A stretch of DNA of 64,000 bases from Gigantopelta aegis (taxonomy: Eukaryota; Mollusca; Gastropoda; Neomphalida; Peltospiridae): positions 76,243,081 to 76,307,080 of the forward strand of contig NC_054704.1 of assembly GCF_016097555.1 (NCBI RefSeq). The letters are read 5' to 3'. Positions 35,641-47,065 of this stretch are shown here, piece after piece (position 1 is the first letter of the stretch; each line of letters starts with the position of its first letter). Below the pieces are notes generated by a model. The model was not told the DNA's origin. It ran no database searches and saw only the letters and a program-made list of their open reading frames with translations. A program made the translations under genes and the position numbers.

Positions 35641-37020
35641 ATGGCGCGTAGATCATGGGAACACGTAGATAGCCACTATATTGGAGCCCTTGAAAACTTT
35701 AGTAAATTCGGGCTTTCGTGTGACAGCCATAAGCATGAGAAATTTTTTTTAATGAGGAATCAATGTCAAATCAGATTAAAAGCAACGAAAAATGTCAAAA
35801 TTGCTGCCAAATTAATCGGTTACCGCGATGAATCGAAACACCTGTCCGAATATGTTTTCACGCACAGGAAGGGTGACACCATTTTTTTCATGATCAACTT
35901 CCCTGAAACTGACTTGTACAAGTTTGAGATATTTGCTCTGCCGGCATCCTCCGAAAGTAAGACACTGGTTAACGTTTTTAATTATTTGATCACAGTGGAG
36001 CATGCGACAAAAACTGCACACGTCTTCCCCAAGCAGAATGCTGACTGGCAAGGCCACTGCTACTTGTACGAACCACTCTTCCTCGACTCAACCTGTGATC
36101 TCAAAAACGTCTACTTCAAGGTCCACATCCCCAACGCGAAAAAGGCGGCGATCGTTGTTGAACATCATGGCAAGGACTGGAACCATTTGGAATTAAAGGG
36201 AAAGGACTTTGAGGGCTCGGTTGCTCTTGATCATTACGGAAACAAAGACGTTACGGTGATGTTAGATGCTAATTATGAGGAGAATGACACATATGTAACG
36301 CTTCTGGAGTACACGCTTTTCAATAAAGACGAAAGGAACGCGTTGGCACATGAGTCATGGTCACGGATAGAAGGCCACTATCTTGGAGCCCTTGAAAACT
36401 TCAGTAAATTCGGACTTTCATGTGACAACCATAAGCAAGAGAGATTTTCTGTACCCGATAATAAATGCGAAATCAGGATAAAAACGACGGAGGATGTCAA
36501 AATTGAGACGCATTTAATAGATTGCCGTGACCAATCGAAAAAGCTTACCAATTACGTTTTCTTTCAAAGGAAGGGTGGCATCATCTTCTTTATGATCAAT
36601 TTTCCTTCTTCTGGCATCTTTCAGTTTGAAATATTTGCTTTGCCCGCATCCAGTGAAGATAAGACACTGCTTAACGTTTTTAATTATTTGATCAGAGTGG
36701 ACCAGGCGACAAATGCTGCACATGCCTTCCCAAAGCAGTATAATCTTTGGAAAGACAGCGGCTGCTACTTGTACAAACCACTCACCCTCGACTCATCCTC
36801 TGATCTCAGAAGCGTCATCTTCAAGGTTCACGTTCCTAATGCTACGAAGGCGGCGATCATTGTTGACGGCAATATAATGCAGCATTTAGAATTTAGAGGG
36901 GAGAACTTCGAGGGCTTGCTTCTTCTGGATTCCCACATAAAAAAAAGTGGAAAGATCTTGTTAAGTGCTAATTACGGGGACAGTAGCAAATATACAACAC
37001 TATTGGAGTACACGATATAA
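35641..37020 (+). CDS. Array gene 4: two-module KY-type Ig-like repeat protein
   Basis: Encodes 459 aa from the conserved AACGCG-ATGGCG start. The frame stays open 36 bases upstream but only with a TTG start, so the ATG is preferred. Module 1 (about residues 8-226) has NFPETDLYKFEI, LVNVFNYLI, FPKQNADW and HCYLYEP. Module 2 (about 245-459) has NFPSSGIFQFEI, LLNVFNYLI and GCYLYKP, and ends in LLEYTI. The inter-module linker (KDERNALAHESW) aligns with the N terminus of the family. It is the closest relative of array gene 5: same length, most residues the same, and matching 5' and 3' flanks. The shared upstream block is at 35367-35420. AATAAA at 37035-37040 begins only 14 bases after the stop, implying a very short 3' UTR if it is used. 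No enzyme motif, signal peptide or membrane segment. Confidence 0.82.
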   Translation: MARRSWEHVDSHYIGALENFSKFGLSCDSHKHEKFFLMRNQCQIRLKATKNVKIAAKLIGYRDESKHLSEYVFTHRKGDTIFFMINFPETDLYKFEIFALPASSESKTLVNVFNYLITVEHATKTAHVFPKQNADWQGHCYLYEPLFLDSTCDLKNVYFKVHIPNAKKAAIVVEHHGKDWNHLELKGKDFEGSVALDHYGNKDVTVMLDANYEENDTYVTLLEYTLFNKDERNALAHESWSRIEGHYLGALENFSKFGLSCDNHKQERFSVPDNKCEIRIKTTEDVKIETHLIDCRDQSKKLTNYVFFQRKGGIIFFMINFPSSGIFQFEIFALPASSEDKTLLNVFNYLIRVDQATNAAHAFPKQYNLWKDSGCYLYKPLTLDSSSDLRSVIFKVHVPNATKAAIIVDGNIMQHLEFRGENFEGLLLLDSHIKKSGKILLSANYGDSSKYTTLLEYTI

Positions 37021-37194
37021 GGTACATGCTTCAAAATAAAACGCACAGAAAAAAAACAATCACATAAATGTTTGGAATCCGTTATACTATTTTAGAATAA
37101 AACATTATTTGTTGCCTTTTTATTAACGTTAATTGCTTACTAACATTATTTTATAATGTTATCGAAGTCGTTAATTGGCATTATCCTACAACGC

Positions 37195-37253
37195 TAATGC
37201 CATATAACCGTAAATAAAATGTGCTGAGTGCATCGTTAAATAAAACATTTCCT
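37195..37253 (+). repeat. SINE T2 tail fragment
   Basis: GCCATATAACCGTAAATAAA through TAAATAAAACATTTCC. Lies where the 3' flank of array gene 4 breaks off. Confidence 0.8.
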
Positions 37254-37411
37254 ATCCTACAACTGTTCAGTGAATAAACATCTGGACAAGATTTCTAATA
37301 CATAGGAAAATGCATTGTAGTCGGCCGGGGACTGCACCGATGGCACATTTGGTAAGAAAAACATTACGTAAATATTAGAGGGGGCCCGAGAGTGGTCTTA
37401 GCGTTACTTGT

Positions 37412-37445
<34 letters not shown>

Positions 37446-37799
37446 CATAAGCAGGATCAAAATTGCCATCGGTGAAAAATTCTTGAAGTTCGAGCCCTCT
37501 TAGTTTGTGTACTGTCCGTAGTCAGTGTGTATTTAAATTTTCTTTCAGCTAATCTGTCTCAGCAGCAGTTTTTGTGTGTTGTAGGGGGTTTTCAGTACTG
37601 CATGGGCAATATTACGCTTTTCATATAGATGTCCATGGAAAATGTACACGAAAGGGTCCGATAGATAGATATTCAATCAACCATAACCCCCCTCCCCAAC
37701 CCGTTCAGACCACGCTACGGTAAAGCCATTATATCAGGCCTCGGACCACAATTAATTTCGCTATATGTTTCTATATAGCCTTAGTGGCTATAACATTTT

Positions 37800-38190
37800 T
37801 ATTAATATCAGCAGGCCCATGAAGTTTTGTATGTACCTTTGCCTGCATGGGAGACACATACCCTGAAAAGGACAACCCCTGTTGTCCAGCTCTTTCTCAC
37901 AGCATTTTGGTTTAAACAGACACACCCTCTAAAACAAGCCGGAGTACACCCATTTTACACAAAAAGTACTACTTTTGCATGGGCCGGAATTACCACAAAC
38001 AAGTCTTCAATGTCGACAAGTTACACATGTTTACAAACTACATGCTATTCCCTGCCACTTCAGTCAAACAGTTGCCACTTCATAGCTGTCTGCCATGAAA
38101 TAATCACAGTCAAACAGCAGACTACTTGCGCGGTCAAATTTCCGGATTTTGGACAACCAAATGGGAAGATAACTGTAATCTGAGGCCACG
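37800..38190 (+). repeat. Interspersed repeat, inverse of 43590-43950
   Basis: AAAAGGACAACCCCTGTTGT, CCCATTTTACACAAAAAGTA, AAATTTCCGGATTTTGG match the inverse of the second copy with moderate divergence. An ORF of 118 codons here has no independent support. Confidence 0.75.
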
Positions 38191-38408
38191 TCCCTGTACT
38201 GATCATACTTAATATGTATTCCTCCTGTTCCAGATGGTTCGGTATATCGGTAATGTCAATGGATCAATCAAATACTTTACCGCATATATACAGTGGACTC
38301 TGTCCAAACCGGCATTCTGTGTAAACCGGCACAGTTTAAAAGTCCCGTCCAGCTTCCCTTAATTGATTAGGAATAAAATTGTCTACACCGGATGTATATA
38401 GTCAGCCA

Positions 38409-39124
38409 GGGGCAGGACGTAGTCCAGTGATGAAGCATTCACTTGATGCGCGGTCGGTCTGGGATCGATCCCCGTCGGTGGGTCCATTGGGATATTTCTT
38501 GCTCCAGCTAGTGCACCAAAGTAAAGTTTGTTTTATTTAACGACGCCGCTAGAGCGCATTGATTTTTTATCTTATCATCGGCTATTGGACGTCAAAGATA
38601 TGGTCATTCTGACGCTGTTTTTTAGAGGAAACCCGCTGTCGCCACATAGGCTACTCTTTTACGACAGGCAGCAAGGGATCTTTTATTTGCGCTTCCCACA
38701 GGCAGGATAGCACAAACCATGGCCTTTGCTGAACCAGTTATGGATCACTGGTCGGTGCAAGTGGTTTACACCTATCCATTAAGCCTTGCGAAGCACTCAC
38801 TCAGGGTTTGGAGTCGGTATCTGGATTAAAAATCCCATGCCTCGACTGGGATCCGAACCCAGTACCTACCAGCCTGTAGACCGATGGCCTGCCACGACGC
38901 CACCGAGGCCGGTAGCTAGTGCACCACGACTGGAACATCAAAGGCCGTTGTATGTGTTGTCCTGTCTATGGGATGGTGCATATAAAAGATCCCTTGCTAA
39001 TAATGGAAAACTAGCGGGTTTCCTCTCTAAGACTTTATATCCAAATTACCAAATGTTTGACATCCAATAGCCCATGATTAATAAATCAATGTGCTCTAGT
39101 GGTGTCGTTAAACAAAACAAACTT
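38409..39124 (+). repeat. SINE (H1/T1) split by a nested SINE
   Basis: 5' part 38409-38518, 3' part 38914-39124. Outer flanks TATAGTCAGCCA (38397-38408) and TATAGTCGGCTA (39125-39136) match the site of the SINE at 33559, so it was present before the spacer duplicated. Confidence 0.92.
38519..38913 (-). repeat. SINE, head H2 / tail T3, nested
   Basis: Inserted into the SINE at 38409-39124 with the 13-bp duplication AGCTAGTGCACCA (38506-38518, 38914-38926). Confidence 0.95.
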
Positions 39125-39631
39125 TATAGTCGGCTATCATTAGTGGAGCCTATATACATCGACATCGTATACATAGCCACTTCGTATGTTATAAACATCT
39201 TACTAGTTCACAGTAGGCTATTTTTCAAAAATGTAACAATTCATATCCTAAGCCACATGTAATAACCCATGGGAATATGGCATTTTTGGCATAATACTAA
39301 ATTTTACAGGCATGCTATACATACTATACTTTAGCCCAAGACGTCTGTCGATATAACCGTCCAAATATCCGTCTAGCTCTCGAACGGTAGAGTAACCATA
39401 TCCCGATGTTTAGGTTTTTCCGCGTACGATTAACCGTAAGTTTACCTGTACATGTAAAGGCCTAACTAGTCGGAATTGTCGCCGTTTAGAATGCTTCTGT
39501 TACTAAAATAAATTAATGTATAAGCTTATTATCGTTCAGTTTTAATTTAAAAAAATTTAATAACTTATTTTCATTGTCTTTGTTTCGGTTTACTCTAGGC
39601 CTACTTCGCAGAGGATGATCAAGCGTTGTCA

Positions 39632-39935
39632 TATCGTTTTGACACAGGTCCTGGTAGAAGCAGTTATTTGTGAATTTTCAGCCGAGATTTATGCATGCCA
39701 TCCACTGGCATCCTAAATAACCCCTTATGGTTTAAAAATAAAGAAAGATACAGGTATTTTTCGTCTCAAGGAAATTACAAAAAGGGTCATAATCTTAAAG
39801 AAGACTCATTTTAATTATTTTGAGTTAAATTGTTGGGTTACATTTCAAAATGTGTCCCAAAAACTGCATGATTTTGTGTGCATATATGACAATGTTCACA
39901 CCCATACAAACCGCACCCAAGCGGGAGTTGGCGGA
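39632..39935 (+). repeat. Spacer duplicate of 34345-35220
   Basis: CACAGG[C/T]CCTGGTAGAAGCAG through CACCCATACAAACC in both copies; the 34-kb copy contains the MITE, this one does not. Confidence 0.85.
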
Positions 39936-40439
39936 TATGACTCATGTATTTATGAAAACTTTGTTCGTCAAACCTTACAACAAAAAGCTAATTTGAATAA
40001 AGGTTTAGCTATTCAACTTTTCACAAACTCAGCTTGTTTGAAAATGACCCAAACTGGTCGCGCCCGACTTTTGACACAAGTGAAACACGGTGCATGAATA
40101 CCGAGCCTCATTACAGCCAAACAGTTCAAATGTACTCCTGGTAAAAAAAAAAAAAAAATTAGTGGAATTTTATAAAATAAATCCTTGGCTATCACTAAGC
40201 TTAAGAATATACAATGTACTTCATATTACAAATAATTAGCATTCAAACATGGGTCTAAGCAAAAACAACAAGTGAACACTTCGCGACGGGTACACAAGAG
40301 AGCTAACTGTATACTACTACCACAGCAGTTATTCAGGAATTGCCCGTCACGTGATTCAAATATAATACGTCACACGTCTGCTGTAAATCCCCTTTATTTT
40401 ATTCGGATCTATGGACTGTCGCCATAATTAAATTGGAAT

Positions 40440-40657
40440 ATTTTTTCATTCTAGCCAGTACACCACGTCTGGTATATCAAAGGCCGTGGTACGTGCTATC
40501 CTGTCTGGAATGGTGTATATAAAAGATCCATTGCTACTAATGGAACAAATGTAGCGGGTTTCATCGCCAAGACCGTATATCAAAAATACCAAAATAGCCG
40601 ATGATTAATAAATAAATGTGATAGAGTGGTGTCGTTAAACAAAGCAAACTAACTTTT
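40440..40657 (+). repeat. SINE, 5'-truncated, tail T1
   Basis: Starts at the body (ATTCTAGCCAGTACACCACG) and ends GGTGTCGTTAAACAAAGCAA. Confidence 0.85.
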
Positions 40658-40837
40658 TTGTTCGATCATTAATTAGGTCAACGATGCGTGTTTGAATGCC
40701 TTTAAGGAGAACCGACAGTAAGCCCGATTTTATAAAAAGATCATTTTGAATGCTTCATAGCACTTTCAAACATGAAATAAATGATTTTAATGTTTAATAT
40801 GTTTATCAGAAGCGATTGATACTGAAACACTCGTTTA

Positions 40838-41025
40838 TGGGCTCAACCAGTGCCCCAGGACTGGTGTACTTAATGTCGTGGAATGTGTTGTCGTGCTGCT
40901 AATTAAAACATTCAGTGAGTTTTTTCTGAAGATTACCCGTCACATTTACCAAATGTTTGACATCCGATAGCCGATGATTAATTAATCGATGTGCTATAGT
41001 GGTGTCGTTCAACAAAACAAAATTT
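40838..41025 (+). repeat. Old SINE remnant (T1), paralogous to 46738-47065
   Basis: CAACCAGTGCCCCAGGACTG ... GGTGTCGTTCAACAAAAC. The flanks on both sides match those of the later copy. Confidence 0.75.
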
Positions 41026-41401
41026 ATCTTTAAAACATTGCTTGAAATTTTTCTCGTTGAATTCTGAATTGTCAGATATTAATATCAGTGTCTCTGGGGC
41101 ATGTTTTTTTAACTACTAGTATGTCACAATGTGGCAGTATTGTTGTAGGCGCGTGTGCAGGATTTTTAGTAGTTGACGGGGGGTAGGTGGTGGGTCTAGA
41201 CTGGCGTCGCTGAGAAACGTTTTAATTGGGGTCGAGATATGCTCCTCCGGAAAATGCAATGAAAAAACGCAAATGTGATTAAGCAGGAGGTGTTGTCAAG
41301 CACATTTAAATAAAAACAAAAAGAAATTCTTCTAAATGTCTTAGAACTTTCAGTCAGCAAACAACAATACTGACGTAAAGTGGCGCGATTTCGCGTTGTA
41401 G

Positions 41402-41455
41402 AGACTGCGCATGTGCGTCGTTGTCAAGCGATAATGCGAGGGGCGTGGTTTCCTG
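41402..41455 (+). promoter_or_regulatory. Shared upstream block of array gene 5
   Basis: AGACTGCGCATGTGCG, GCGATAATG and GGGGCGTGGTTTCCTG, with CTGACGTAAAG about 30 bases upstream. Closest to the ATG of all copies (83 bases) because part of the leader is deleted. Confidence 0.65.
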
Positions 41456-41537
41456 TTAGACATACGTGTCAGTCATAGTACAAAGTAATGTAGTATTTGT
41501 TTTGACGCTTCAGTTTGCACTGAACAATTTTAACGCG

Positions 41538-42917
41538 ATGGCGAGTAGCTCATGGCAACACGTAGAAGTCCACAATATTGGAGCCCTTGAAAACTTTAGT
41601 AAATTCGGGTTTTCGTGTGACAGCCATAAGCATGAGAAATTTTCTTTAATTAAGAATGAATGCCAAATCAGGCTGAAAGCAACGAAGAATGTCAAAATTG
41701 CTGCAAAATTAATCGGTTACCGTGACGAATCGAAACAACTGTCCAAATATGTTTTCACACAGAGGAAGGATGACACCATTTTCTTCATGATCAACTTCCC
41801 TGAAACTGACCTATACAAGTTAGAGATATTTGCTCTGCCGGCATCCTCCGAAAATAAGACACTGGTTAACGTTTTTAATTATTTGATCAAAGTTGAGCAT
41901 GCGACAAAAACTGCACACGTCTTTCCCAAGCAGTATGCTGATTGGCAAGGCGACTGCTACTTGTACGAACCACTCGTCCTCGACTCAACCTGTAATCTCA
42001 AAAAGGTCCACTTCAAGGTAAACATTCCCAACGCGAAAAAGGCGGCGATCGTTGTTGAACACCAGGGCAAGGACTGGCACCATTTGGAATTAAAGGGAAA
42101 GGACTTTGAGGGTTCGGTTGCTCTTGATCATTACGGAAGCAAAGACGTGAAGGTGATGTTAGATGCTAATTATGAGGAGAATGACACATATGTAACGCTT
42201 CTGGAGTATACGCTTTTCAATAAAGGCGAAAGGAACGAGTTGGCGCATGAGTCATGGCCACGGATAGAAGGCCACTATATTGGAGCTCTTGAAAACTTCA
42301 GTAAATTCGGACTTTCATGTGACAGCCATAAGCAAGAGAGATTTTCTGTACCCGATAATAAATGTGAAATCAGGATAAAAACAACGGAGGATGTCAAAAT
42401 TGGGACGCATTTAATCGATTGCCGTGACCAATCGAAAAAGCTTTCCAATTACGTTTTATTTCAGAGGAAAGGTGACACCATTTTCTTTAAGATCAACTTT
42501 CCTGCATCTGGCTTCTTCCAGTTTGAAATATTTGCTTTGCCCGCATCCAATGAAGATAAGACACTGCTTAATGTTTTTAATTATTTGATCAAAGTGGACC
42601 AGGCGACAAATCCTGCACATGCCTTCCCCAAACAGTACAGTCTTTGGAACGAAAGCGGCTGCTACCTGTACGAACCACTCATCCTCAACGCATCCTCTGA
42701 CCTCAGAAGCGTCATCTTCAAGGTTCACATTCCTAATGCTACGAAGGCGGCGGTCATTGTTGACGGCAATATAATGCACCATTTAGAATTAAGAGGGGAG
42801 AACTTCGAGGGCTTGCTTCATCTGGATTCCCACAGAAACGAAGATGGAAAGATCTCGTTAAGTGCTAATTATGGGGACAGTAGCAAATATTCAACACTAC
42901 TGGAGTACAGGATATAA
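41538..42917 (+). CDS. Array gene 5: two-module KY-type Ig-like repeat protein
   Basis: Encodes 459 aa from the conserved AACGCG-ATGGCG start; in-frame sequence upstream is open but has no ATG. Module 1 is about residues 8-226 and module 2 about 245-459, with the canonical NFP, VFNYLIKV, FPKQY, GCYLYEP and HHLEL motifs. It is a recent duplicate of array gene 4, with which it shares length, linker (GERNELAHESW) and flanks. The 5' leader is shortened: the shared block (41402-41455) ends 83 bases before the ATG, against 174-228 in the other genes, because the AACTCCGG-containing segment is missing. AATAAA lies at 42932-42937, directly after the stop. The 3' flank keeps the family sequence as far as an AAGGTAAGAAAT motif near 43100. 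Its function is not determined by sequence; KY-like non-enzymatic repeat protein is the best call. Confidence 0.82.
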   Translation: MASSSWQHVEVHNIGALENFSKFGFSCDSHKHEKFSLIKNECQIRLKATKNVKIAAKLIGYRDESKQLSKYVFTQRKDDTIFFMINFPETDLYKLEIFALPASSENKTLVNVFNYLIKVEHATKTAHVFPKQYADWQGDCYLYEPLVLDSTCNLKKVHFKVNIPNAKKAAIVVEHQGKDWHHLELKGKDFEGSVALDHYGSKDVKVMLDANYEENDTYVTLLEYTLFNKGERNELAHESWPRIEGHYIGALENFSKFGLSCDSHKQERFSVPDNKCEIRIKTTEDVKIGTHLIDCRDQSKKLSNYVLFQRKGDTIFFKINFPASGFFQFEIFALPASNEDKTLLNVFNYLIKVDQATNPAHAFPKQYSLWNESGCYLYEPLILNASSDLRSVIFKVHIPNATKAAVIVDGNIMHHLELRGENFEGLLHLDSHRNEDGKISLSANYGDSSKYSTLLEYRI

Positions 42918-43589
42918 GGTACATGCTTCAAAATAAAACGCACAGAAAAAAGAATCGCATAAACGTTTGCAAACCGTTATACCATTTCAGGTCCAAACAA
43001 TTGTTGTCTTTTTATTAACGTTAATTGTTTGCTGGAACTATTTTATAATGTTATCAAGTATTCTGCTTTGCGAGGAATTTAAAAAACTCGAAGTAACTGT
43101 TAAGGTAAGAAATGTGTGTTTTATTGTGCTTTGCTAAGTGAGAAAGTTAATATGCATGTGAAGGGTTCATGGGAATAACCTGTGATGTTACATTTTTGGT
43201 AAGGCAATATTTTTTAAACTTTAAAGTTATAACTGTGCAATCGTAGAATATTTATACCTAAGAAAGCATAATTTAACAACTTTTAATGGCCTACCATAAT
43301 AATTGTAAGTTTTTAATTTAATATAATTGTCATCTTGACATACACGACCATTACTGAGTATCTGTTTGGACATCATAACTTATTCACTTGGACCCTTCAT
43401 GTATTTAGCATCAGTAAATATTCAAATAATGAAAAAATATAGATCAAAATTAAATATGCCTCGGAGCCCCATTTCCAAGACTAGTTTTAAAACGACTGAA
43501 AATCTAATTTAAAATGTCCCAGGCAGGGTTCCACCTAGTGTCCGGCAAATGGAAGCCATCATGTCTCGCATTGGTTTAATTTGGGAGTC

Positions 43590-44520
43590 TGCCTCAGATC
43601 AGTTATCTTTCCATTTGGTTGACCAAAATCCGGAAATTTATCCGCACATGTAGTCAGCTGTTTGACCGATTATTTCATTGCAGACAGCTTTGAACTGACA
43701 ACTGTTAGACAAGTGACAACTGTAGTTTGTAAACATGTGTAACATGTTGACATAGAAGACTTTTTTGTGGTAATTCCGGCTCATGCAAAAATAGTTATTT
43801 TTGTGTAAAATGGGTGTACTCTGGCCAGGTTTAGTATGTGTTTTTGTTTAAGTCAATATCCTAGAAGAAAGACCTGGAGAACAAGGGTTGTCCTTTTTAG
43901 GGTATGTTGCCCTCAGGCAGGCAGTGGTGCATAAAAAAAAATCCATGGGCCTACTGATATTATTTTTTATACACCCGTTTATGATGGGTTGTATTATGGT
44001 ATGGCGTTGTACGTCCGTACGTCTGTCCGTCCGCCGTCAGTCTGTTAACTTTTTCTTGTCCGGACCATATCTTGCATAAAGATGCATACAGGACCATCAA
44101 ACCTCGCATATAGAAACAACTTGGGATGACGATGTGTCGCGTACTATTACTAGGTCATTGTGACCTACGTTTCACGGTCTACTGCACATAATAGTAAATC
44201 CTTGTCTGGACCATATCTTGCATACAGATGCATACAGGACCATTAAACCTCACATGTAGGAACAACTTCGAATGGCGGTGTGTCACATATAATTACTAGA
44301 TCACTGTGATACAAATAAATCAAATAATTTGTCTGTATTCACATAATTAGAATTGAATCATACCCGTAACATATTCATTAATATCTGTGGTTTTCCATCA
44401 AACTCCTGACGGGCGTATCGTGTACCTCACCGGTACTCTTGTTTTTTAATGTTATAGCCATTAAAACTATATAGAAACATATAGTGTAAATAATGGTGGT
44501 CTGTGGCCAGTCATACATTC
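43590..44520 (-). repeat. Interspersed repeat copy carrying a 470-bp insertion
   Basis: 43590-43965 and 44443-44520 together match the inverse of 37740-38190. Between them lies a separate element (ATACACCCGTTTATGATGGG ... GGGCGTATCGTG) that includes two copies of a 147-bp unit starting near 44054 and 44201 (TTGTC[C/T]GGACCATATCTTGC). Confidence 0.7.
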
Positions 44521-44836
44521 AAAAATGAGAGTCATCTTAGATAATGTTGTAAAATCACATAAATATTACATTATACAGCCATTAGTAAATGGATTGGGTT
44601 TTTTCTCTTTTAGCCTACACAAATATCATTGGTGGATCCCGTGACACCCCCTCCCCCAATTTGAAATGCCATTTTTAATTACTTTAAAATATATATATTC
44701 ATCATCACAATATACCCAAATGCCATGAAAACATGTCTCTAAGCATTTTTATTTTAGAAATTCCAAAGAGCATGCCCGAGAGAGACCCTCTCCCACCCAC
44801 TCGTGCTCATTAGCATTCAACTTGCTCGAAGACGAA

Positions 44837-45400
44837 GAAGTTTGTTTTGTTTAGTGACACCACCAGAGCACATTGATTAATTAATCATCGATTATTGGAT
44901 GTCAAACATTTCGTAATTAAAGTTAAAAGTAAAGTTTGTTTTATTTAACGACCCCACTAGAGCACATTGATTTTTTATCTTATCATCGACTATTGGACGT
45001 CAAACATATGGTCATTCTGACACTGTTTTTAGAGGAAACCCGCTGTCGCCACATAGGCTACTCTTTTACGACAAGCAGCAAGGGATCTTTTATTTGGGCT
45101 TCCCACAGGCAGGATAGCACAAACCATGACCTTTGTTGAACCAGTTATGGATCACTGGTCGGTGCAAGTGGTTTACACCTACCCATTGAGCCTTACGGAA
45201 CACTCACTCAGGGTTTGGAGTCGGTATATGGATTAAAAATCCCATGCCTCGACTGGGATCCGAACCCAATACCTACCAGCCTGTAGACCGATGGCCTAAC
45301 CACGACGCCACCAAGGCCGGTGATTTCGTAATTATGACTCGAAGTCATCAGATGAAAGCCGCTACATTTTTCCTAATGCAGCAAGGGATTCAACTTACTC
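44837..45400 (-). repeat. SINE (T1) split by a nested SINE
   Basis: Tail 44837-44919 and body 45323-45400, separated by the insertion at 44920-45322. Confidence 0.88.
44920..45322 (-). repeat. SINE, head H2 / tail T3, nested
   Basis: Flanked by the 12-bp duplication ATTTCGTAATTA (44908-44919, 45323-45334) inside the older SINE. Confidence 0.94.
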
Positions 45401-45769
45401 GAATTGCCCTTTTTAGAATTTGTTTTAACCACATTTACAAAATCGTAGAACCGCCCCTGAATATGGCATGCCATACGCATTATTGTTTTGGGGTTTTTGG
45501 TTGGGTTGTTGTTTTGGTTTATTTAGGCTGTTGTTGTTGTTGGGGGGTTTTGGGGGGGTTAGTGGGGGGTGTCGGGTTTGTTTGGGGTTTTTTTTGGGTT
45601 TTTTTTGTAGTCGCTTCCAAATTGTTTGGTTGCAAATCTCAGCCAACTTTTTAGAGCACCATGGCAACTGCGTCGAACTGAATACTCGCGACTGGTTAAC
45701 TATTAGCAAATATGTGTTTTCGGTATTGTCGTGGTGATCTAAATTATTTAAAATATTCTATTTTTAATT

Positions 45770-46310
45770 TCAGTGATGGACAGTTTTGTTTACTAATAAG
45801 CATCATATTCCATACTGTAAGCAATCAGAACTATATACTAGTCAGGCACATTTAAATTTTTAAAAATAATAATAATAATAATAATTAAAAAACTACTCCG
45901 TCCATATCTACGACGTCACGGTCAGCACACATCTGCCCCAAGTTCGGCCAGCAAATGTTTTGCTAACGTTCGCGAACTATTTGATTGGTTCCCGAAGTGG
46001 TAATTCGGTTTTCTGTGCAGCGTAAAAATCAGACTGGCGACCGTTAGCGACAGGTGGTTGACTAAATTTACGCCAGATGTAAAGAGGGTCGATTTCGCGC
46101 CTTTGTGACTGCGCATGGGGACGAGACGTTGTTGGTTTTTTGGGGGTCATTTGTTTTTGTGTTTTTGTTTGTTTTGTTTTTTTATAGGTTTTTTATTATT
46201 ATTATTATTATCTAAATATAAAATGAAGAGAAAAAAACTCGCATAAAAGTTTGCAAACCGTTATACTATTTTATTAACGTTAATTGTCTACTAACATTAT
46301 TTTATGAAGT
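45770..46310 (+). pseudogene. Array unit lacking a coding region (gene ghost)
   Basis: Sequence from 45770 (TTTCAGTGATGGACAGTT) to 46120 matches the upstream region of array genes 2 and 6, including GTCACGGTCAGC, a CGATTTCGCG stretch and the beginning of the shared block (TGTGACTGCGCATG at about 46105). After about 100 bases of T/G-rich sequence comes family 3' flank (CTCGCATAAAAGTTTGCAAA, ATTAACGTTAATTG, TCTACTAACATTATTTTAT). No module coding sequence lies between, so the whole CDS is gone. A segment of about 130 bases near 45930-46060 has no counterpart in the intact copies. Confidence 0.7.
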
Positions 46311-46737
46311 GTGAAACAGTGAAACATTTGGTAGTTTAAAATATTTAATGAATGTTTTTTTATTAGCAGGTGCAACCCTCATTTTTGAGTATATAGCATA
46401 ACAACTCTGTAACAAATAAAATTGTATTTATTTATTTATTAGCAATGGATAATAATATTTGCATAAATAATTAATGTCACATATTACTGCCAATGAGAGT
46501 CACGGCTAGTTTTACACCATAAATATTTGCACCTTGAACTTTGACACGGAACTTTCTTCGTTGGTACATTGCAACCTTAAGGAGTATCGACAGTAAACAC
46601 AATTTTAAAACAAAAAGAAGAGCATTTTGAATGGTTAAGGATTATACTTAATTATAGGCCTAACACTATCAAACGTGAAATAAATTCTTGATTTTAATGT
46701 TTGTCAGAAGCGACTGATATTGAAACAATCGTTTCTC

Positions 46738-47065
46738 GTTCAAATCAGTGCCCCAGTACTGGTATATTTAAGATCATGGCATGTGTTATCTTGCATATAA
46801 AATATTTTTTGCTGCTAATGAAAACGTTTAGCGAGTGTCTTCTGATGTGATAAATATTTTAAAATAAAATCTCTCTACAATACCTACATAAAGGGGGAAA
46901 AAATTAGCATTTCCAATCAAATCCAGTCCATTTTGTGCAAAATTGTCCAAATTATTTTAAGCCAAATAAAGCTGGAATCAGATAAAACGCTAAAATCACA
47001 TCCCTGCCTGAAGATTACGTGTCACAATTAATTAGTGTACTTTAGTGGTGTCGTTCAGCAAAATA
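46738..47065 (+). repeat. Old SINE remnant (T1), paralogous to 40838-41025
   Basis: AAATCAGTGCCCCAGTACTG ... GTGTCGTTCAGCAAAAT. Here about 130 bases of other sequence (46845-46995) interrupt it. Confidence 0.72.

Noticed and set aside
37827-38183. 118-codon open frame on the + strand
   Set aside because: Lies wholly in an interspersed repeat whose inverse copy at 43590-43950 has no matching open frame.
45244-45737. Open frames of 89-136 codons
   Set aside because: Composed of a SINE head followed by T/G-rich simple sequence.
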